NCBI RefSeq assembly: GCF_000013985.1
Contig: NC_008048.1
Span: 2,786,001 to 2,850,000 of the forward strand
Length of the DNA stretch: 64,000 nt
Direction: 5' to 3'
DNA from: Sphingopyxis alaskensis RB2256
Lineage (GTDB): Bacteria > Pseudomonadota > Alphaproteobacteria > Sphingomonadales > Sphingomonadaceae
Made by a program: the position numbers and the translations under genes. Each line of letters begins with the position of its first letter. Position 1 is the stretch's first letter. Positions 51,488 to 60,089 of this stretch are shown one piece after another. The notes under the pieces are model-generated. The model was not told where the DNA came from. It saw only the letters and a program-made list of their open reading frames with translations, and made no database searches.

Positions 51488-52753
51488 CTAGGCCCAGGTC
51501 ACGAGACCGATGACCGCCCCGGTCATCGCCGACGCCATGTTGCCCGCGATCCAGCTCTTCATCCCGAGCTCCGCGACATCGCGGCGGCGCTTCGGCGCCA
51601 GCGTCGCGATCGTCGAGACGAGAAGGCCGACGCTCGCAAGATTGGCGACCCCGCTCAAAGCATAGGTCGTGATCAGCAGGCTGCGCGGATCGAGCGTCCC
51701 GGCGGGCATCGCGGCAAGGCCGAGGTACGCCACATATTCGTTGAGGATCGCCTTCGTCCCCATCAGCCCGCCCGCAGCGGGCGCCTGCTCCCAGGGAATG
51801 CCGATCGCCCACATCAGCGGCGCGAACAGCCAGCCGAACAGCCGCTGGAGCGTCAGCGGCGCCCCATTGGCCGGCGGCAGCAGCGCAAGCAGCTGGTCGG
51901 CGAGATTGACGAGCGCGAAGACGACAATGATGATCCCGATCACCGCGAGGACGAGCTGGACGCCCTCCATGGTGCCGCGGACCACCGCATCCATGCTGCT
52001 TTCATAGGCAAGGTCGGGTTCGGCGGCATCGGCGCCCGGCGAACCGTCGCCCGGCACGATGATCCGCGCGACCAGCACTCCTGCCGGAAGCGAAATGAGT
52101 GACGCAACGATCATGTGGCCGACCGCGTTCGGCACCGTCTTCGCGAGCGTGGTGGCATAGAGAATCAGGATCGCGCCCGAGATCGTCGCCATGATCATCA
52201 CCATGATCATGAACAGTTCGGCGCGGCTCATCCGGTCGAACCAGGCGCGCAGCACGAGCGGCGATTCGACAACGCCGAGGAAGATCGTCGCGCCGCCGCC
52301 GAGGCCGACGACCCCGCTGACTCCAAGCGTCCTGCGTAGCGCCCACGACAGCCCGCGAACCAGCGCGCGCAGCACACCCCAGTGCCAGAGCAACGCCGAG
52401 ATCGCTGAAAAGACGATGATCAGCGGCAGTATCTGAAAGGCGATCACGACCGGCGGCTCGGCGCCGGGCTTGAGCAGGAACGGGATCGGGGCGCCGCCGG
52501 TATAGCCGAACATGTAGCTCGACCCGACAAGCGTCGCTTTCTCGATCGCCGTGACCGCGCCGTTGGCAAAACCGACAAGGGTCCAGACAAAGGGGATGCG
52601 CGTCACTGTGAAAGCGATGGCAAGCTGGAGCAGCAGCGCGCCGCCGATCCAGCGCCAGCCCGGCCGGGCGCGGCGATCCTCGGAGAGAAGCCAGGCCAGC
52701 AGCAGGATGGCCGTCAGGCCGACCAGTCCCTGCAGGTTTGCGAGCCACGCCAT
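51488..52753 (-). CDS. nupC: NupC/CNT-family nucleoside transporter
   Basis: A 421-residue cation-coupled nucleoside importer with about ten membrane segments. The CNT signatures are GLGGGATIFLGVVESPLVLR and GTKAILNEYVAYLGL, with the Gate-type NASVG region in SGVANLASVGLLVS. It follows the TonB-dependent receptor by 15 bp, so the two probably move nucleosides across outer and inner membranes in series. Confidence 0.92.
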   Translation of the reverse strand: MAWLANLQGLVGLTAILLLAWLLSEDRRARPGWRWIGGALLLQLAIAFTVTRIPFVWTLVGFANGAVTAIEKATLVGSSYMFGYTGGAPIPFLLKPGAEPPVVIAFQILPLIIVFSAISALLWHWGVLRALVRGLSWALRRTLGVSGVVGLGGGATIFLGVVESPLVLRAWFDRMSRAELFMIMVMIMATISGAILILYATTLAKTVPNAVGHMIVASLISLPAGVLVARIIVPGDGSPGADAAEPDLAYESSMDAVVRGTMEGVQLVLAVIGIIIVVFALVNLADQLLALLPPANGAPLTLQRLFGWLFAPLMWAIGIPWEQAPAAGGLMGTKAILNEYVAYLGLAAMPAGTLDPRSLLITTYALSGVANLASVGLLVSTIATLAPKRRRDVAELGMKSWIAGNMASAMTGAVIGLVTWA

Positions 52754-52768
52754 CCGCCTATGTCTCCC

Positions 52769-55700
52769 CTAAAACTTCCATGCCGCGCCGAACTGGAACT
52801 GGCGCGGCGGCCCGGCATTGCGCTGCACGAAGGGCGCCCCGCCACCGAACTGCACCTGATTGGACGTTGTCGCGGCATTCGCAAAGCCCGATTCATTGTT
52901 GGCGTTGAACAGATTGAAGACATCGGCGCTGAGCTCGATCCGGCCGTCGAAGGCGGGAATCGCATAACGCAGCCCGACATCGACCGTCGCCGACCAGGGC
53001 AGCCGCGCCGAATTGCGCGCGGCGCCCGGATAGCGGTCCGAGTTGCCGACGAAATTCTCGCCGAACGAGGCGCCGTCGCCATTGAGATCCTGCGTTCCGA
53101 AAATCCGCGCATCGGGGACGAGGTTCACCGGCTGGCCCGACTGGAAAAGCCCTGCGACGCTGAGCGTCAGGCCCTTCAGCGGATAAAGATAGCCGACCGC
53201 CGAGATGACGTGTCGGCGGTCGTTGGCCGATGGGCCCCATTCGGCGGAAAAATCGTTGGAATTGGACGCCCGGAAGTTGATGTCGTCGGTATCGTTGCTG
53301 AGCTTCGAGAGCGTATAGGACAGGCGGAACGCATATGCATCGCTGCCGCGGGCCTTGGCGAGTTGCAGGATCAGCGCCCTATATTCGGACTCGCCCGCCG
53401 TTTCCGACACGGTGATCTGGCGCGCGCCGCCGGCCACTAGTGCTACCGGCCGGGTTGCATCGGCGGCCGCCTGCGAGCGAACGAGACCGAGCGCCTCGGC
53501 GAGCGCGAAGCGCGCCGCATTGTCCTGTTGCGCGCGCAGCAACGCGATATTGGCGTCGGTGAGGTTGGCGAGATTGGGCGTGAAAGGCGCGGGCGCGTTG
53601 AGGTCGCGGAGCCGGACGAGATTATGCGTGCGACTGTAGACGAGATCGGCGCTCAGGGTCAGCGTGTCGTTCGCCTGATATTGATAGCCGCCGCTGAGCT
53701 GGAGGCTCCACGGGCTGCGATAGCCGGTCGGGCCGAGGATGCGGGCTTCACCCAGCGTGGCGGTCTCGCGCAGCGCCTGAACCTCCGCCGGGGTCGGGCA
53801 GGTCGACACCGTCGCGCAGGGCGGCGACACGCCAAGATTGCCGGCGAAGGTCAATGCCGAAACATCGGTGCCAGCCGGAATGATGCCCTGCGCCTGCAGC
53901 GACCCCAGCTGGGTCAGAAAGCCCGCCGAAGTCGTATTGCGCTGGAGCGCGTCCGAAATCACGGCATAGGAAAGCTTGCCGGTGAAAATCCCCGCGCCGA
54001 AGCGCAGCGTCGAACGCGCATCGGGCCGGTAATTGAGCGCCAGACGCGGCGCGACATTGTCATAATCGCCGCCGCCGCCTTTGGCGGTCAGGCTGTCATA
54101 ATCCCAGCGCACGCCGAACGTCGCGGTCAGGCGCGGCGACAACTGCCATTCATCCTCGACATAGAAGGCGATCTGGGTCTGGCCGGTGCCGAACGACTGC
54201 GGCCTGAGCTCGACCGAATAATTGGCGACCGCGGGATCGAGCGCGAGGACATCGTCCGCCGAAAGGGCGAGCCCCCGCCCGCCCGCTGCCAGTTGGGACA
54301 ACTGCGAGGCGGTCAGATCGACGATGTAGTTGCCGTCGGGATTTCCGCCCCCGAGGAGTGAAAAATCGGAATGGATGAGATCGGCGCCGAAACGCAGGCG
54401 ATGGTTGCCGAGCCGTCGTTGCACGCGGTGGGTCGTCTGCCAGCTTTCCTCGACATCGTCAAAGACGAAACCCGGATGGCCGACGACACCGACCGTGAGC
54501 CCGCTCGGATCGCGGATGGTGACTTGCGGTCCCGCGGGTCCCTTCGGCTTGCCGTAATTCCAGCGGAAGCGGCTGAACTGGAGCGCACCGTCATAGCTCC
54601 AGACATCGCCCGAGTAGCTCGCGGTCGCGGCAACCAGGGTCGAGAAGCGATCCTGGTCCGACCCCGCCGAAGGAAAGGTGACATTGCCGCCGCCGAGCCC
54701 GCCGCCCGGACGGTCGATGGTGACGCGGCCGACATTGGCGCGCAGCCCGAGCGTCCAGTCGGCGGTGAGGCGGTGATCGAGGCGCAGCGAACCGAGATAA
54801 AATTGATTGTTGCCGGTCACATTGGCGACGGTGCCAAGCGCGGGCGCATCGACGATCTGGACATTGCGATCGCGCGTATATTCGAAATTGGCATAAAAGA
54901 AGGTGCGGTCGCGCACGATCGGTCCGCCGAGGCTCGCGCCCGCCTGGTAGCGCTCGAAGCTCTCGCCGACCGGATTGCCCGAAAGGTCGCGGCGCGGAAA
55001 GGGCGAGCGGGCATCGAAGGGGCGCCCCGGACGCACCAGCGCATAGACTTCGCCATGATAGTCGTTGGTGCCCGATGGCGTGGTATAGTTGACGATGCCA
55101 TTGGCGGTGCGGCCATAAGCCGCCGAATAGCTGTTCGCGAGCACGGTCACCTCGCGCGTGAAACCGAGCGGCACCGGGAACTTGATCCCGCCGAGGAAAT
55201 TCTCGTTATTGTCGAGCCCGTCGATCAGATAATGGGTGTCGAGGCCGTTCGATCCGTTGATCGAAATCGACGGCGCCTCGGGAAAAAAGCCGGTTGAGGG
55301 CACGACGCCCGGCAGCCGGATCAGCGCGCCCAGCACGTCGCGTCCCTCGATCGGCAGCGCGACAAGCTCCTCGCGGCCGAGCGATGCCGACACTTCGGCA
55401 TTGACGCTGTTGAGCGCGGTGATGCCGCGCCTGCCGGTAACGACGATCGCAGTCCCGGCCGGGACAAGCCTCAGCGTCACGCTGCTTGAAAAATTGGCGC
55501 GCAGCGAAAGGCGCGCCGGCTCGCCCGGTTCAAAGCGATCGCTGGCCTGCGCCGAGACGCGATACTCGCCCGCCGTGGTCAGTCCCTCGACCCGCGCCAG
55601 CCCCTGCGCATCGCTTCGGACGATGCGGCGAAAGCCGATGCCCGGATTCTCCACCAGCACCTCGACATCGGGCAAAGCACGCCCATCGTCGGCGACCACG

Positions 55701-55801
55701 GCGATCTGGATGCCGGCCTGCTGCGCCGAGGCAGGCAGCGCAAAGCCGATAGCAAGGGCTGATGCGGCGGCACCAGCCGAGAGACGCGCGAAGAGGGTCA
55801 A
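52769..55801 (-). CDS. TonB-dependent receptor with carboxypeptidase-regulatory domain
   Basis: A 1010-residue outer-membrane transporter. It has a signal peptide ending near PASAQQA, then a CarboxypepD_reg-like beta domain (VEVLVENPGIGFRRIV), a plug with DVLGALIRLPGV and YLIDGLDNN, and a 22-strand barrel ending in the aromatic FQFGAAWKF. The start is TTG 55801 with GGAG six bases upstream. Upstream lies a TGTAAG-N16-CGACCAA promoter. Coupling to NupC suggests nucleoside or purine cargo, by inference. Confidence 0.92.
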   Translation of the reverse strand: MTLFARLSAGAAASALAIGFALPASAQQAGIQIAVVADDGRALPDVEVLVENPGIGFRRIVRSDAQGLARVEGLTTAGEYRVSAQASDRFEPGEPARLSLRANFSSSVTLRLVPAGTAIVVTGRRGITALNSVNAEVSASLGREELVALPIEGRDVLGALIRLPGVVPSTGFFPEAPSISINGSNGLDTHYLIDGLDNNENFLGGIKFPVPLGFTREVTVLANSYSAAYGRTANGIVNYTTPSGTNDYHGEVYALVRPGRPFDARSPFPRRDLSGNPVGESFERYQAGASLGGPIVRDRTFFYANFEYTRDRNVQIVDAPALGTVANVTGNNQFYLGSLRLDHRLTADWTLGLRANVGRVTIDRPGGGLGGGNVTFPSAGSDQDRFSTLVAATASYSGDVWSYDGALQFSRFRWNYGKPKGPAGPQVTIRDPSGLTVGVVGHPGFVFDDVEESWQTTHRVQRRLGNHRLRFGADLIHSDFSLLGGGNPDGNYIVDLTASQLSQLAAGGRGLALSADDVLALDPAVANYSVELRPQSFGTGQTQIAFYVEDEWQLSPRLTATFGVRWDYDSLTAKGGGGDYDNVAPRLALNYRPDARSTLRFGAGIFTGKLSYAVISDALQRNTTSAGFLTQLGSLQAQGIIPAGTDVSALTFAGNLGVSPPCATVSTCPTPAEVQALRETATLGEARILGPTGYRSPWSLQLSGGYQYQANDTLTLSADLVYSRTHNLVRLRDLNAPAPFTPNLANLTDANIALLRAQQDNAARFALAEALGLVRSQAAADATRPVALVAGGARQITVSETAGESEYRALILQLAKARGSDAYAFRLSYTLSKLSNDTDDINFRASNSNDFSAEWGPSANDRRHVISAVGYLYPLKGLTLSVAGLFQSGQPVNLVPDARIFGTQDLNGDGASFGENFVGNSDRYPGAARNSARLPWSATVDVGLRYAIPAFDGRIELSADVFNLFNANNESGFANAATTSNQVQFGGGAPFVQRNAGPPRQFQFGAAWKF

Positions 55802-55852
55802 GTTTCACTCCATGGACAGGGCGCCGAAGCGCTTTTGCTTGTTGTTCGTCCG

Positions 55853-55881
55853 TTGGTCGCCGGGCAGCGCCAATCCTTACA
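55853..55881 (-). promoter_or_regulatory. TGTAAG-N16-CGACCAA promoter (TonB receptor)
   Basis: Minus-strand TGTAAG (55881-55876), 16-bp spacer, CGACCAA (55859-55853), 51 bp before the TTG start. It is identical in boxes and spacing to two others in the window. Confidence 0.7.
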
Positions 55882-55911
55882 GCCGCAGCACCGCTGTTTG
55901 CTGCGGCATTT

Positions 55912-55937
55912 GTAACCGGCCTGCTCCCTCGGGCGTA
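55912..55937 (+). promoter_or_regulatory. SigF-type promoter variant (thioredoxin-like gene)
   Basis: GTAACC (55912-55917), 16-bp spacer, CGTA (55934-55937), 24 bp before the ATG at 55961. The -10 differs from CGAA at one base. Confidence 0.5.
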
Positions 55938-55960
55938 TGGAAGACGAAGGAGACGCACAG

Positions 55961-56344
55961 ATGGCGCCCATTTGGCCGAACGCAGGGTTTCTGCTCGCCG
56001 CCGCGGTTGCTGCGAGTGCGGCGGCCGAAAGCCCCGTGACCTTCGATGCAGCCCTGTTCGCCGCAGCGCAGCGCGAAGGCCGAACCATCGTCGTCGAAAC
56101 CTATGCTCCCTGGTGCCTGCCTTGCCGCGTGCGAGGTCCCGTCCTGCGGGATATCCTGCGGCGCGAGCGGCACCGCGCCATCCTCTTCCTGCGCGTCGGC
56201 GAAAAGACGGTCGATGCCGATTGGAAACGAATCGGCGCAAAACGCTATGGCATGCTCCACATCTACGAGGGGCCGCAGCGCGTGGCCGCAGGCGCCGCGA
56301 CGCGCGAGGACGAGATTGTGGCGATGCTCGAACGCGCGCGTTAA
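55961..56344 (+). CDS. Thioredoxin-fold protein, periplasmic
   Basis: A 127-residue protein with an N-terminal signal-like hydrophobic stretch and the redox site YAPWCLPCRVRGP near residue 47. The fold is a short thioredoxin. It probably reduces or carries disulfides in the periplasm under SigF stress. ATG 55961 has GGAG nine bases upstream; ATG 55937 overlaps the promoter -10. It is convergent with the DoxX-like gene, sharing TTAA. Confidence 0.82.
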   Translation: MAPIWPNAGFLLAAAVAASAAAESPVTFDAALFAAAQREGRTIVVETYAPWCLPCRVRGPVLRDILRRERHRAILFLRVGEKTVDADWKRIGAKRYGMLHIYEGPQRVAAGAATREDEIVAMLERAR

Positions 56345-56766
56345 CCGCGCCGCGCCAGCAAGCGGTCGAGCGCAAGCCGGTCTTCATCCCGGAAGGCGAG
56401 GAGCACGAGCGTCGCCCCCGCGACGGCCAGCGAGGGGAAGAATAGCACCTGGCTGCTTTCGCGGTCGAGGAGCCAGAGACCGAGCGGGTCGAGCAGATAT
56501 TTCCATATCGACAGCGCCCCCGTCACCAGAATGACCGCCTGCGCCGGGTAAGCGAAACGGCGAAAAAGACCAACGACCGTGAGCAGTCCGACGACCAGCA
56601 GGATCGCGCCCCAGATGAGCTGAATCGTATCGCTCGCGCCGAGCCCGGCATAATATTTGACGCTGACCCCCGCGCCCTTGTCAGGGCTGACGAGGCGGAT
56701 AAGGCCCCACACGACGAGCAGCAATCCAGTTCCGATGCGGAGCAAGAGTAGCGACTGCGCCTTCAT
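56341..56766 (-). CDS. DoxX-like membrane protein
   Basis: A 141-residue protein with four hydrophobic segments: LLLRIGTGLLLVVWGLIRLV, IQLIWGAILLVVGLLTVVGL, YPAQAVILVTGALSIW and a last one near 115-132. The pattern fits DoxX/DoxD-like proteins. ATG 56766 has AGGGAG eight bases upstream. A SigF-type promoter precedes it. Confidence 0.72.
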   Translation of the reverse strand: MKAQSLLLLRIGTGLLLVVWGLIRLVSPDKGAGVSVKYYAGLGASDTIQLIWGAILLVVGLLTVVGLFRRFAYPAQAVILVTGALSIWKYLLDPLGLWLLDRESSQVLFFPSLAVAGATLVLLAFRDEDRLALDRLLARRG

Positions 56767-56802
56767 ATCTGGACTCCCTGAAATGCTGATTGAACAGGTG
56801 GA

Positions 56803-56828
56803 TTCGCGGCAATGCACCCGTTGGTTAC
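56803..56828 (-). promoter_or_regulatory. SigF-type promoter (DoxX-like gene)
   Basis: Minus-strand GTAACC (56828-56823), 16-bp spacer, CGAA (56806-56803), 37 bp before the ATG at 56766. It overlaps the 3' region of nothing coding. Confidence 0.72.
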
Positions 56829-56850
56829 AATAAACGGCCGGCAAATTGCC

Positions 56851-59004
56851 TTATCCGCGTCGCCAGTCGTGATAACGCCCGACCAGCTTGAGCAGGCGTT
56901 CGGGCGCATGCGCCCGCTTCCATTCGCCTGCGGCATATTTGTTCGCCTCGGCCATCGTCGGATAGGTGTGGATGGTGCCGAGGATCTTTCCGAGACCGAG
57001 ACCATGCTTCATGGCAAGCACATATTCGGCGAGCAGTTCGCCGGCATGTTCGCCGACGATCGTCACGCCGAGGATGCGGTCCTTGCCGGGCGGGGTCAGG
57101 ACCTTGACGAAGCCCGTCGTCGCCGAGTCCGCAATCGCACGGTCGAGGTCGTGGAGCGGGTAGCGCGTGACCTCGAACGCCACGCCCTTCTCGACCGCCT
57201 CGGCCTCGCTGAGCCCGACCCGCGCGACCTCTGGGTCGATGAAAGTTGTCCAGGGGATCACACGATAGTCGGCCTTGAAACGTCGGAACTGGCCGAAGAG
57301 CGCGTTGACGCTGGCATACCAGGCCTGGTGCGCCGCGCTGTGCGTGAACTGATAGGGTCCGGCGACGTCGCCCGCAGCATAGATATTGGGATAAACGGTT
57401 GCGAGATATTCGTCGGTCACGACCGTGCGCTGCGTTTCGATGCCAAGATCCTCGAGCCCATAGCCGGTCAGGCGTGCCTTGCGCCCGACCGCGACGATCA
57501 GCGCGTCGAAGGCGATCGCGCGCTCGCCGCCGGCGTGGCGGACAATCAGCCGCCGGTCAGCCTCGATCCCTTCCACGCGCAGCGCTTCGTGCCCGGTCAG
57601 GACTTCGACTCCGGCGTTTTCCAGCGCATCGCGCGCCAGTTCGGACACCTCATCATCCTCGCGTGGCAGCAGGCGATCACCGCGTTCGATCTGCGCGACA
57701 TCGGCACCGAGCCGCGCGAAAGCCTGCGACAGTTCCGATCCGATCGGTCCGCCGCCCAGGATGACGATGCGCTGCGGCATCGTGTCGCGCGCCGCAAATG
57801 CCTCCCACAGCGTATCGCTGGTCAGATACCCCGACTCCGCTAGCCCCGGCAGGTCGGGGACGACCGGCTCGGCGCCCGCCGCGACGACGATCGCGCGGGT
57901 CGTGAGCCGCTGGACTTCGCCGTCGTTGCGCGCGATTTCGACCGTCCAGGGATCGACGATACGGGCATAGCCTTGCACCACATCGACCCCAAGCTCGGTA
58001 TAGCGCTCGACGCTGTCGTGCGGCTCGATCGCGGCGATGATGTCGTGGATGCGCTGCATCACCGAGCGGAAGCGAATCTGGGGCGATGCGGCGACAAGTC
58101 CGTAGCGATCCGCATGTCGCATCTGCTCCGCAATGCGGGCCGACTTGATCAGCGCCTTTGACGGCACGCAGCCATAGTTGAGGCAATCGCCGCCCATTTT
58201 CGAGGCCTCGACGAGCGTCACCTTCGCCTTCACCGTCGCGGCGATATAGGAGGATACCAGTCCCGCCGCCCCGGCGCCGATCACGACGAGATTGCGATCG
58301 TAGCGGCGCGGGCGGCGGAAACGCCCATATACACGGCGGCGCTTGATCGCCGCCATGATCCATTTGCCGAGCCAGGGCAGCAGGCCGAGCGCGGCGAAGG
58401 AAGCGAGCAGCCCCGGCGAAGCGATGTCGGACAGCGCATCGATGCGCGCAAGCTGGGTGCCTGCATTCACATAGATGACGGTCCCGAGGAACATGCCGAG
58501 CTGGCTGACCCAGAAATAGGTGACGGTGCGGATCGGCGTCAGCCCCATCAGCAGATTGACCGCGAAGAAAGGAAATACCGGAACGAGCCGCAGCGAGAAC
58601 AGATAGAAGGCACCGTCGCGCGCGATGCCATCATTGACGCGCCGCAACCGGTCGCCGAAGCGCGCCTGCACGGCGTCGCGGAAGAGATAGCGCGAGGCGA
58701 GGAACGCGAAGGTCGCGCCGATCGTCGAGGCAAAGGAGACGATCAGCGTTCCCCAGTAGAGGCCGAAGATCGCCCCCGCCGCGAGCGTCAATATCGCCGC
58801 GCCGGGAACCGAGAGCGCCGTCAACACCACATAGACGACGAAAAACAGTCCCGCCACGAGCAGCGGATTGGCGCGAAAATAGCCGTCGATCGCCGCCTGC
58901 TGCGATTTCAGCGCCTCGAGGGTCAGCCAGTCGCCGAGGTCGAAATACACCCATGCACCAAATGCCAGCGCGACAAGCAGCAGCAGGATGAGACGTTTGT
59001 TCAT
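56851..59004 (-). CDS. TVP38/TMEM64-flavoprotein disulfide reductase fusion
   Basis: A 717-residue fusion. Residues 1-230 are a DedA-like TVP38/TMEM64 membrane domain (VPGAAILTLAAGAIFGLYWG, RLVPVFPFFAVNLLMGLTPI). Residues 240-717 are a MerA/Lpd-type FAD disulfide reductase with GAGAAGLVSSYIAA, the redox pair in GGDCLNYGCVPSKALIKS, VILGGGPIGSELSQAF, and the dimer motif HTYPTMAE. The MerA C-terminal CC pair is absent, so it is not a mercuric reductase. It couples membrane and redox functions; substrate unknown. A TGTAAG-type ECF promoter precedes it. Confidence 0.88.
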   Translation of the reverse strand: MNKRLILLLLVALAFGAWVYFDLGDWLTLEALKSQQAAIDGYFRANPLLVAGLFFVVYVVLTALSVPGAAILTLAAGAIFGLYWGTLIVSFASTIGATFAFLASRYLFRDAVQARFGDRLRRVNDGIARDGAFYLFSLRLVPVFPFFAVNLLMGLTPIRTVTYFWVSQLGMFLGTVIYVNAGTQLARIDALSDIASPGLLASFAALGLLPWLGKWIMAAIKRRRVYGRFRRPRRYDRNLVVIGAGAAGLVSSYIAATVKAKVTLVEASKMGGDCLNYGCVPSKALIKSARIAEQMRHADRYGLVAASPQIRFRSVMQRIHDIIAAIEPHDSVERYTELGVDVVQGYARIVDPWTVEIARNDGEVQRLTTRAIVVAAGAEPVVPDLPGLAESGYLTSDTLWEAFAARDTMPQRIVILGGGPIGSELSQAFARLGADVAQIERGDRLLPREDDEVSELARDALENAGVEVLTGHEALRVEGIEADRRLIVRHAGGERAIAFDALIVAVGRKARLTGYGLEDLGIETQRTVVTDEYLATVYPNIYAAGDVAGPYQFTHSAAHQAWYASVNALFGQFRRFKADYRVIPWTTFIDPEVARVGLSEAEAVEKGVAFEVTRYPLHDLDRAIADSATTGFVKVLTPPGKDRILGVTIVGEHAGELLAEYVLAMKHGLGLGKILGTIHTYPTMAEANKYAAGEWKRAHAPERLLKLVGRYHDWRRG

Positions 59005-59037
59005 GAACTTCCTTCCGGCGGGAGGCCTTTAGCGAGA

Positions 59038-59066
59038 TTGGTCGCGCGAGACGGCAAAAGCTTACA
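59038..59066 (-). promoter_or_regulatory. TGTAAG-N16-CGACCAA promoter (TVP38 fusion)
   Basis: Minus-strand TGTAAG (59066-59061), 16-bp spacer, CGACCAA (59044-59038), 34 bp before ATG 59004. The -35 overlaps the end of the anti-sigma gene. Confidence 0.72.
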
Positions 59067-59256
59067 CGCCATGACCGTCCTCTTTCGCCGCGAGGCGCTT
59101 CGCGGCTTCGCCCAGGAGCGGGATTTGCCGTTCGAAATTGGCGCAGTCGCGGCACAGCCCCGCGTGCAGGCGCAGCTTCATGCGCTCCGAAAAGCGGAGA
59201 TCGCGCTCGCGCCGCTGCGACATCAGGAATGTCGCGTCGTGGCAGTTGAGCATCAT
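59062..59256 (-). CDS. Zinc-finger anti-sigma factor (zf-HC2 type)
   Basis: A 64-residue soluble anti-sigma factor: MMLNCHDATFLMSQRRERDLRF carries the first Cys/His, and HAGLCRDCANF the His-x3-Cys-x2-Cys of the ZAS motif. It holds the sigma factor until zinc is lost or thiols are oxidised. ATG 59256 overlaps the sigma stop by four bases. It lacks any membrane domain. Confidence 0.82.
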   Translation of the reverse strand: MMLNCHDATFLMSQRRERDLRFSERMKLRLHAGLCRDCANFERQIPLLGEAAKRLAAKEDGHGV

Positions 59257-59861
59257 CGCACCGCCTCCGCGAACCAGTGATGCTGGAGACAGGCGCGCAG
59301 CGCGAGCCGCGCGCGGTGCAGGATGACATGGATGTTCCCGCTGGTGAGACCAAGCTCGTCGCAAATTTCATCGGTGGCGAGTTCGACCACTTCGCGCATC
59401 ATGAACACCTGGCCCTGCTGCGCCGGCAGCCGGTTCAGGCAGGCGTCGAAAATGGCGAGGAACTGGTCGCTGTGCAGCCCCGCCTCGGGATTTTCCCATG
59501 CCGCGGGCCGCGCCGCTTCGCGCCACATGCCGCGCTCGTCGAACAGCGCCGGAAGCGTGCCGCCATCCTCCTCCTCGGCCGCCATCTGGCTCGCGCCGAG
59601 CGGACGGCGTCGGCGCTGGCGCAAGAGGTCGGCGATTTTGTTCTTCAGGATGGCGATCATCCAGGTCTTGAGCGCCGCCTCGCCGCGAAACTGATCGCCG
59701 TTGCGCAGCGCCGCGGCGAGGGCTTCCTGCACCGCATCCTCGGCTTCGTCGTCGCTGCCGAGCTGGAGACGCGCGAAGCGGAGCAGGTCGCCGCGCACGC
59801 GCGCGACGAACGCCGGATCGATCGACGATGCGATTGAATGCCGCTGCGGAGGATGCGCCAT
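59253..59861 (-). CDS. ECF sigma factor (RpoE-like)
   Basis: A 202-residue ECF sigma factor. Region 2 shows SDDEAEDAVQEALAAALRNGDQF and ALKTWMIAILKNKIADLLRQR, and region 4 shows LPAQQGQVFMMREVVELATDEICDEL and SGNIHVILHRARLALRACL (both split). A central insert of about 40 acidic residues separates them. It is followed by the ZAS anti-sigma with ATGA overlap. It is downstream of a TGTAAG-N16-CGACCAA promoter that recurs before other genes here, so it is very likely the factor that reads them. Confidence 0.9.
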   Translation of the reverse strand: MAHPPQRHSIASSIDPAFVARVRGDLLRFARLQLGSDDEAEDAVQEALAAALRNGDQFRGEAALKTWMIAILKNKIADLLRQRRRRPLGASQMAAEEEDGGTLPALFDERGMWREAARPAAWENPEAGLHSDQFLAIFDACLNRLPAQQGQVFMMREVVELATDEICDELGLTSGNIHVILHRARLALRACLQHHWFAEAVR

Positions 59862-60089
59862 TCAGCCCTCCATCGCCTGGCGCACGCGCGCCGCGCTATA
59901 GCTGGCCACCAGAAAGGGCACCGCATAGTTGAGCGCGAAACGGGGCCAGTCGATGGCGGCGCCATTCCAGACCGCCGCGCTTTGGTTGATAGCATTGAGG
60001 ATGCTGCCGACGACGGCCGACACGCGCAGGGCATTGGCCACCACGGGGCGCGCGATCATATGTGCAAGCAAAGCCGCCAACCTCCTCAT
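59862..60089 (-). CDS. NrtS-like small membrane protein
   Basis: A 75-residue protein with two hydrophobic segments: VVANALRVSAVVGSILNAINQ and FALNYAVPFLVASYSAARV. This is the pattern of the NrtS nitrate/nitrite transporter family. ATG 60089 overlaps the upstream stop by four bases; the sigma gene starts directly after its stop. The link to nitrate is only by family. Confidence 0.72.
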   Translation of the reverse strand: MRRLAALLAHMIARPVVANALRVSAVVGSILNAINQSAAVWNGAAIDWPRFALNYAVPFLVASYSAARVRQAMEG

